11,504 nt of DNA from Tannerellaceae bacterium (lineage in GTDB: Bacteria; Bacteroidota; Bacteroidia; Bacteroidales; Tannerellaceae). Shown here piece by piece: positions 7,817-11,504 of this stretch; position 1 is the first letter of the stretch, and each line of letters opens with the position of its first letter. Where the stretch lies: positions 1-11,504 of the forward strand of contig JAISRY010000202.1 of the NCBI GenBank assembly GCA_031273385.1, in the 5' to 3' direction. Under the pieces are notes generated by a model. That model had not been told where the DNA came from and ran no database searches. It worked only from the letters and a program-made list of their open reading frames with translations. A program made the translations under genes and the position numbers.

Positions 7817-8920
7817 ATGGAAACAAATCAGGCCATAAGAGAGGAGAGCCGGGAGCGCGACATGATCGAGCTGGCGCAGACATGCTGGAAAGAGCGGAAG
7901 TTTATCGCTCTGGTGTGCGGCATAGCGGTGGTCGTCGGGCTGGCCGTCATATTCAGCCTGCCGGCGGAATACCGGACAGTCATCAAGCTGGCGCCGGAAG
8001 AGACGGGCGCCTCAAGGGGGATGAGCCACCTCGGCGGATTGGCCGCCATGACCGGCGTGAACCTGAATACGACGGGAACCACAGACGCCATCTCCCCCGT
8101 CTTATACCCCGACGTCGTGCGCAGCATCCCGTTTAACCTGAAGCTGTTCCCCCTGCAACTATCCGTCGGGGAAGCGCCCGCTCAGATGACCCTGTACGAC
8201 TATATGCTCCATCACCAAAAGAAAGCGTGGTGGAGCCGCATCATACGTGCACCGCTGAACCTGGCCGGATGGATAAAGGGGCTTTTCAGCGAAAAGGGAG
8301 AGGCGGACGGCGCGGAGGCCAACCCTTTCCGGCTTACGAAGAACCAGGAAAGGGTGATCAGGGAACTGAAAGAGCGGGTGGTGGTTTCGGCGGATAAAAA
8401 GACGATGGCGGTGTCGGTGTCGGTCAGTATGCAGGATCCGGAGGCCTCAGCCGTCGTCGCCCGCGTGGTGGTCGAAAACCTGCAGGAGTACGTCACAGAC
8501 TATCGTACGCAAAAGGCGAAGCAAGACTGTGCATTTACCCGCGAAGCCTACGAAGAGGCCAAAGCCGTCTATTATAAGGCGCAGAAAGCCTCAGCCGCTT
8601 TTGAAGACGCCAATAAGCACATCATCTCAGCCGGCTTCCGGACGGAACTGGAACGGCTGCGCAATGAGATGCTCCTGGCCTTTAACGTCTACAACAGCCT
8701 GGCGCAAAAACTGGAGCAGGACAAACTGAGGGTGCGCGAATCGACGCCCGTCTATACGGTCATCGAACCGCCCACCATCCCCCTGGAGCCCTATTCCCCC
8801 TCAAAGGTGATGATCCTGTCGGGTATGCTGATCCTCGCCTTTTTCGGGTCGATCGGCTATATCCAGTTAAAAAGAACAGGTATATACGGACTCATTCCCA
8901 CACGCATCGGCGACGGTTAA
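7817..8920 (+). CDS. Wzz-like polysaccharide chain-length determinant
   Basis: This 367-residue protein has the Wzz plan. It has a short cytoplasmic N terminus, a first membrane helix at about 29-49 (FIALVCGIAVVVGLAVIFSL) followed directly by AEYRTVIKLAPEE, a long periplasmic part, and a second membrane helix at about 331-349. The helix is preceded by the proline-rich PPTIPLEPYSP, the conserved motif just outside TM2. Residues 215-305 are rich in Ala, Glu, Lys and Gln and should form the long helical or coiled-coil arm. Wzz proteins form inner-membrane oligomers that set the number of repeat units joined by Wzy. The protein ends 18 residues after TM2 and has no Walker motifs, so it is not a Wzc-type tyrosine kinase. 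The start follows the export gene by 8 bases. The last 54 bases overlap the 3' end of the minus-strand peptidase gene. It appears to be the last gene of the operon. Confidence 0.92.
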   Translation: METNQAIREESRERDMIELAQTCWKERKFIALVCGIAVVVGLAVIFSLPAEYRTVIKLAPEETGASRGMSHLGGLAAMTGVNLNTTGTTDAISPVLYPDVVRSIPFNLKLFPLQLSVGEAPAQMTLYDYMLHHQKKAWWSRIIRAPLNLAGWIKGLFSEKGEADGAEANPFRLTKNQERVIRELKERVVVSADKKTMAVSVSVSMQDPEASAVVARVVVENLQEYVTDYRTQKAKQDCAFTREAYEEAKAVYYKAQKASAAFEDANKHIISAGFRTELERLRNEMLLAFNVYNSLAQKLEQDKLRVRESTPVYTVIEPPTIPLEPYSPSKVMILSGMLILAFFGSIGYIQLKRTGIYGLIPTRIGDG

Positions 8921-10543
8921 CGTCAGCGTATGGCGTCCGGGCGTGAGGCGGGTTTTGTCGAAGCGGTATCGGATCGACGCCTTTTTCCCGTCCATCTCAA
9001 AGAGGGCGAAGCGGCCGTCTATCTCGCCGCGGTAGGAGGCGATGCCGCTCAGGTTGTCGGTAATGCGGAAAGCAAGCTGTTGATCCCTGCTCCATGACGC
9101 CGCATGGAGAGGCGTAATGACGGGCGGCGCCGTATCGGGAGCGATGGTATACGTGCCGAAATCCAGTATCTCCGCATCGACCCAGCCATGGCGGTAGGCG
9201 CCGCCAACCCACGAGAGACGGTTGCCCTGCTTGCGGACAATGCCGTACTTCCGCTTGTCGGCAAGCGTATCGGCGAGGAGGCGGAGCGACAGCCTTGCCG
9301 CGCGGTGCAGGGCGACGGTGCGGTGGTGCAAGGTGTGGCAGGGTGCCAGCGCCGTGCTGTCTTCTTCGACGGAATACCGGAAATAGAGGTCGTCATACAA
9401 AGCGCCTGCCGGGATGTGCAGCCGGATCCCCTTTGTGCCGAAACGGTTGTCGCTCTTCCAGTGAAAATACTCCGCCCCGTCCGTCTCCGGCGCACGGACG
9501 GGCTGCTCCTTTCCCTCGATCCATACCGGAAGCTCCGTGGCATTGCCAAAGGCATCTTCCAGGTGATAGACAAGATGGTAGGTGCGCTCTTCGTCGATGT
9601 GGATAATCCCCGCGTTGCGGCTACGGATGAAGCGCAAGCGGTTGCCCGGCTCCACAAAGCTCTTCATATAAAAGGAGCGGTGGTCTTTCCACTCTTCGTA
9701 GTCAATAAAGCTGTTCAGGTACCGCGTCTCCGAAAAGGCAAACCGGTCGATCTCGCTTTGGAATGCCGTCTGGCTGTCTGCTTTCAGGGTGATTCTTCGC
9801 ACGCCGAAGATATTCCCCGTCCCATCCATATAGTCGTAGGCTTTCACCGCCAGTGCGATGTCTCCCCATGCTTCGATCTTTCCGGTGATGGCCTGTTTCC
9901 CGTTTTTGGCCGTGACAAGTTTCAGCTTCTGCTTTTCTCCGCTGCCGTTCACCACGCCGCGTCCCTCGACGGGATAGAGCATGACGCCCTGAATCTTCGG
10001 CGGACGCCGGTCGGTCAGCCTCCCTTTGTAATAGTCGACAGGATCTACGACCTCTTCCGTCTCCGTGAGGCGTACTTCAAAATGCAGATGCGGCCCGCCG
10101 GAACTCCCCGAGTTCCCGCTCAGCGCAATAACGTCGCCCTTACGGACGGGAAACTGCCCGGGCGCAGGCCAAAGGTTCACATCAAAACGCTCCGCACGGT
10201 ATTGCTCCTCTTTCACATAAGCGGAAACGCTGTCGGCAAACCGCTGCAAATGCCCGTAGACCGTCGTCGTCCCATCAGGATGGTTAACATACAGCACATT
10301 CCCATAACCCCACGGACTCACCGACACACGCGCAATATATCCATCCTGCACCGCACGGACAGGTTTCCCCTCCGCCCCCTGTGTCTTAAAATCAATCCCC
10401 GAATGGAAATGGTTGTTCCTCAACTCCCCGAAATTCCCGCTCAACAGCATCGGAAAATCAAACGGATTCCCAAGCGCCTGCCCCATAACGGCCAACGCCC
10501 CCCCCACAAAACAAAAGAGCCCTACTACTATCGCTTTCATCAT
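8867..10543 (-). CDS. Secreted M23 family metallopeptidase (LytM-type, peptidoglycan hydrolase)
   Basis: This 558-residue protein starts at an ATG ending at 10543; a second ATG directly follows, so the start may be one codon later. Residues 1-24 are a signal peptide (hydrophobic core, cleavage near GQA). The LytM/M23 zinc site is complete: H47 and D51 in HFHSGID, H98 in VYGHL, and H152/H154 in GPHLHFEV. The peptidase domain ends near residue 175. The rest is beta-rich: an Ig-like stretch near 227-263, a ZU5-like IRLHIPAGALYDD near 373-385, and a last Ig-like domain near 485-556 (DNLSGIASYRGEIDG, then VADACGNESVY). M23 enzymes cut peptide cross-bridges of the cell wall, so this one probably acts on peptidoglycan in the periplasm. 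It converges on the operon and its final 54 bases overlap the wzz-like gene. It is more likely a neighbouring housekeeping gene than part of the polysaccharide pathway. I see no convincing promoter. Confidence 0.93.
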   Translation of the reverse strand: MMKAIVVGLFCFVGGALAVMGQALGNPFDFPMLLSGNFGELRNNHFHSGIDFKTQGAEGKPVRAVQDGYIARVSVSPWGYGNVLYVNHPDGTTTVYGHLQRFADSVSAYVKEEQYRAERFDVNLWPAPGQFPVRKGDVIALSGNSGSSGGPHLHFEVRLTETEEVVDPVDYYKGRLTDRRPPKIQGVMLYPVEGRGVVNGSGEKQKLKLVTAKNGKQAITGKIEAWGDIALAVKAYDYMDGTGNIFGVRRITLKADSQTAFQSEIDRFAFSETRYLNSFIDYEEWKDHRSFYMKSFVEPGNRLRFIRSRNAGIIHIDEERTYHLVYHLEDAFGNATELPVWIEGKEQPVRAPETDGAEYFHWKSDNRFGTKGIRLHIPAGALYDDLYFRYSVEEDSTALAPCHTLHHRTVALHRAARLSLRLLADTLADKRKYGIVRKQGNRLSWVGGAYRHGWVDAEILDFGTYTIAPDTAPPVITPLHAASWSRDQQLAFRITDNLSGIASYRGEIDGRFALFEMDGKKASIRYRFDKTRLTPGRHTLTLTVADACGNESVYTCSF

Positions 10544-10589
10544 ACAAATATGCAGAAATATCTCGACAAATAGCGCAAAAAGGGGTGTA

Positions 10590-10615
10590 TTTCAAATGGT
10601 CGTTTTTCAAATGGT
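10590..10615. repeat. 11-base direct repeat upstream of the peptidase gene
   Basis: The sequence tttcaaatggt occurs at 10590-10600 and again at 10605-10615, with a 15-base period. It lies 47-72 bases upstream of the minus-strand peptidase start. It could be an operator for that gene or a chance duplication. On the minus strand each copy supplies a TTTG, part of the Bacteroidetes promoter consensus, but no full TAnnTTTG element follows at the right distance. Confidence 0.4.
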
Positions 10616-10726
10616 TGTTGTTTTAACACAAAGGGCACAAACGGATAAAAGTGTTTCTCGTATTGATGAAGACGGTATCGGGAAATTTGTTACGGATTTC
10701 ATTGGACAAAAATAAATACAACAGAT

Positions 10727-10825
10727 ATGGACAACGAAACCAAATCAATTCACGAATTTGACGTCAATTTAATCTGCGAATCGAAAAAGGATATATCTTT
10801 GCACCATCGAATAATTAAAAAATAA
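10727..10825 (+). pseudogene. Possible N-terminal stump of a class I SAM methyltransferase gene
   Basis: A 32-codon ORF begins MDNETKSIHEFDVNLICE. From memory of the family, this resembles the N terminus of Bacteroidales class I SAM-dependent methyltransferases, which continue with a YFS..RQGPGSPE stretch and a GCGTGGQT motif. Neither continuation is present. After residue 18 (base 10780) the sequence turns into unrelated SKKDISLHHRIIKK and stops at 10825. A full protein of this kind would be about 250 residues, so more than nine tenths are missing. The break lies beside a new promoter element, which suggests that a deletion or insertion joined two unrelated segments here. The likeness is short and recalled, not computed, so this is a moderate call at best. 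No translation signal beyond the ATG is evident. Confidence 0.4.
10794..10801 (+). promoter_or_regulatory. Bacteroidetes-type -7 promoter element
   Basis: TATCTTTG at 10794-10801 is an exact match to the Bacteroidetes -7 consensus TAnnTTTG. The -33 element is weaker: a TCTG at 10773-10776 differs by one base from TTTG and lies 17 bases upstream, somewhat closer than usual. Transcription would start near 10805-10810, about 25 bases before the small ORF and 220 bases before the DUF1016 start. It may drive both. Confidence 0.55.
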
Positions 10826-10831
10826 GTAACG

Positions 10832-10918
10832 ATGAAGACAGAAAACATTGCTGCACAGGCAGCACAAACAGGAAGCAGCGGAGAGAATGCCGGAAAGTTA
10901 TGCGCAATAAAAATCTGA
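10832..10918 (+). CDS. Small ORF, 28 residues, unknown (possible leader peptide)
   Basis: An ATG at 10832 opens 28 codons ending in TGA at 10916-10918. The peptide is hydrophilic (MKTENIAAQAAQTGSSG, then ENAGKLCAIKI), rich in Ala, Gln and Gly, with one cysteine and no membrane segment. I do not recognise it. In its favour are an exact -7 promoter match 30 bases upstream, an A-rich start region as is usual in this group, and a higher GC content than the flanks. A second short frame overlaps it (10900-10980, 26 codons, MRNKNLKFPKSRP start), so either could be chance. It might be a leader peptide for the DUF1016 gene or the stump of another truncated gene. Confidence 0.3.
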   Translation: MKTENIAAQAAQTGSSGENAGKLCAIKI

Positions 10919-10932
10919 AATTTCCGAAAAGT

Positions 10933-10954
10933 CGCCCCGCGTCCATGCGGGGCG
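10933..10954. other. Strong GC-rich hairpin in an AT-rich leader
   Basis: cgccccgc at 10933-10940 pairs perfectly with gcggggcg at 10947-10954 around a six-base loop (gtccat), giving eight GC-only pairs. Outer tttcc (10921-10925) and ggaaa (10956-10960) could extend it across an internal loop. No run of T follows on the plus strand, so it is a poor plus-strand terminator. On the minus strand a short acttttc follows, a weak terminator at most. It may be a leader structure affecting the DUF1016 gene or the end of a small RNA. Confidence 0.6.
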
Positions 10955-11028
10955 AGGAAAAATATGATAATTGTATATAACAAAAACCTTTTTTGCAATC
11001 AAAGTCACGCACCTTATAAAAACAAAAT

Positions 11029-11504
11029 ATGTCAGATATTATAAAAAAAGATATTGAACCAATTATTGCCGAGGATAACAATTTATACGAATTTTCAAGG
11101 AATTTAATAATCAGTTCCCGAAAAATTGTTTACCAGACTGCCAATTTTCAGATGGTTGAAACCTACTGGAAAATTGGCGAAAAGATTGTTGAAGAGCAGG
11201 GTGGAGATATTTATGCAAAATATGGCGAGGGTTTGCTAAAATCAGTTTCGGCACGATTGCATGCCGAATTTGGAAAAGGCTTTACTTACGTCAATCTAAC
11301 CAATATGCGCAAATTTTATCTCCAATTCCCCAATATTTACGCACTGCGTAAAGAATTGAGTTGGACGCATTATCGTTCACTTATTCGAGTTGAAAATCCG
11401 AAAGCCCGCGAAGTTTATATGAACGAAGCCGCCGATAACACTTGGAGTACTCGTTTTTTGGACGAGCAGGTCGATAAACACTTTTACGAAAGACTGATTG
11501 CAAC
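11029..11504 (+). CDS. DUF1016 / YhcG-type PDDEXK-associated protein, N-terminal part (cut by right edge)
   Basis: An ATG at 11029 opens a frame that runs to the window end without a stop (158 complete codons). It matches the DUF1016 N-terminal domain: LIISSRKIVYQTANFQMVETYWKIG with the MV..YW.IG signature, then YAKYGEGLLKSVSARL, FGKGFTYVNLTNMRKFY, LSWTHYRSLIRVENPKAREVY and NTWSTRFLDEQVDKHFYERL. The N-terminal domain is winged-helix-like. The PDDEXK nuclease domain normally follows in the C-terminal half, which lies beyond the window, so the nuclease residues cannot be checked. Family members are widespread, often found beside type I restriction-modification genes and on mobile elements, and their cellular role is poorly defined. 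The gene is AT-rich, unlike the polysaccharide genes. The start is placed at the first ATG, with no clear ribosome binding site, and the leader carries a strong hairpin and a small ORF. Confidence 0.9.
   Translation, partial: MSDIIKKDIEPIIAEDNNLYEFSRNLIISSRKIVYQTANFQMVETYWKIGEKIVEEQGGDIYAKYGEGLLKSVSARLHAEFGKGFTYVNLTNMRKFYLQFPNIYALRKELSWTHYRSLIRVENPKAREVYMNEAADNTWSTRFLDEQVDKHFYERLIA

Larger units (their letters stand above)
10544..11028. other. AT-rich interval without a full-size gene
   Basis: About 485 bases separate the peptidase start from the DUF1016 gene. Base composition falls sharply here from the GC-rich operon. The interval holds an 11-base direct repeat near the peptidase start, what looks like the stump of a methyltransferase gene, a Bacteroidetes-type promoter element, a 28-codon ORF and a GC-rich hairpin, each listed separately. 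Bases 10616-10726 show no feature I can support. The patchwork suggests a former insertion or deletion site. Confidence 0.7.

Noticed and set aside
9104..10573. Plus-strand ORF of 489 codons opposite the M23 gene
   Set aside because: It is an antisense shadow of the peptidase frame, which has the full zinc-site motifs and a signal peptide. The shadow has no domain.
10758..10767. Ten-base palindrome ttgacgtcaa
   Set aside because: It lies within the methyltransferase-like coding stump and does not extend further, so it is probably a by-product of the codons and not an operator.
10992..11020. Possible second promoter (TTTG and TATAAAAA) directly before the DUF1016 gene
   Set aside because: The -7 part lacks the TTTG of the consensus and would place the transcript start almost on the start codon.
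10750..11081. Two hydrophobic minus-strand ORFs of 82 and 88 codons in the AT-rich interval
   Set aside because: They overlap each other and the start of the DUF1016 gene, have Phe-rich content expected from antisense AT-rich DNA, and show no family likeness.
1..11504. CRISPR arrays, tRNA or rRNA genes, transposase genes
   Set aside because: I saw no regularly spaced repeats, no tRNA-like cloverleaf or rRNA stretch, and no transposase motifs in any frame.

Overview
The window reads as the distal end of a capsular or exopolysaccharide biosynthesis operon from a member of the Bacteroidales. The evidence is the set of genes (Stealth-type phosphotransferase, small phosphoglycosyl transferase, DegT-type aminotransferase, long SLBB export protein, Wzz), weak Shine-Dalgarno signals, a Bacteroidetes-type TAnnTTTG promoter element, and a 558-residue M23 peptidase of the kind common in Bacteroides and relatives. 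The genus cannot be fixed from the sequence. Bases 1 to about 10540 are GC-rich; the rest is clearly AT-rich.

Layout: eight plus-strand genes run almost without gaps from base 1 to 8920. They are a glycosyltransferase family 2 gene cut by the left edge, a Wzy-like polymerase, a Stealth sugar-phosphate transferase, a second family 2 glycosyltransferase, an initiating phosphoglycosyl transferase, a PLP-dependent sugar aminotransferase, a signal-peptide-bearing SLBB-repeat export protein, and a Wzz-like chain-length regulator. Several adjacent genes overlap by 1, 11 and 4 bases, so they are probably one co-transcribed, translationally coupled unit. A minus-strand M23 peptidase gene converges on the operon, and its 3' end overlaps the wzz-like gene by 54 bases. 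Bases 10544-11028 hold no full-size gene, but they contain a short direct repeat, the apparent stump of a methyltransferase gene, a good promoter motif, a 28-codon ORF and a strong GC-rich hairpin. The window ends inside a DUF1016 (YhcG-type, PDDEXK-associated) gene, which may open an accessory or defence region to the right.

How the genes work together (inference from families): the aminotransferase makes a nucleotide-activated 4-amino sugar. The phosphoglycosyl transferase loads the first sugar phosphate on undecaprenyl phosphate. The glycosyltransferases and the Stealth protein extend the repeat unit, the latter probably through a phosphodiester. Wzy polymerises the units in the periplasm, Wzz sets chain length, and the SLBB protein forms or gates the export path. 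A flippase, a 4,6-dehydratase and the UpxY/UpxZ-type regulators are not in the window and would lie to the left or elsewhere. The pairing of an aminotransferase with a small phosphoglycosyl transferase recalls WcfR/WcfS of Bacteroides fragilis polysaccharide A. Together with a phosphate-adding Stealth enzyme it raises the possibility of a zwitterionic polysaccharide.
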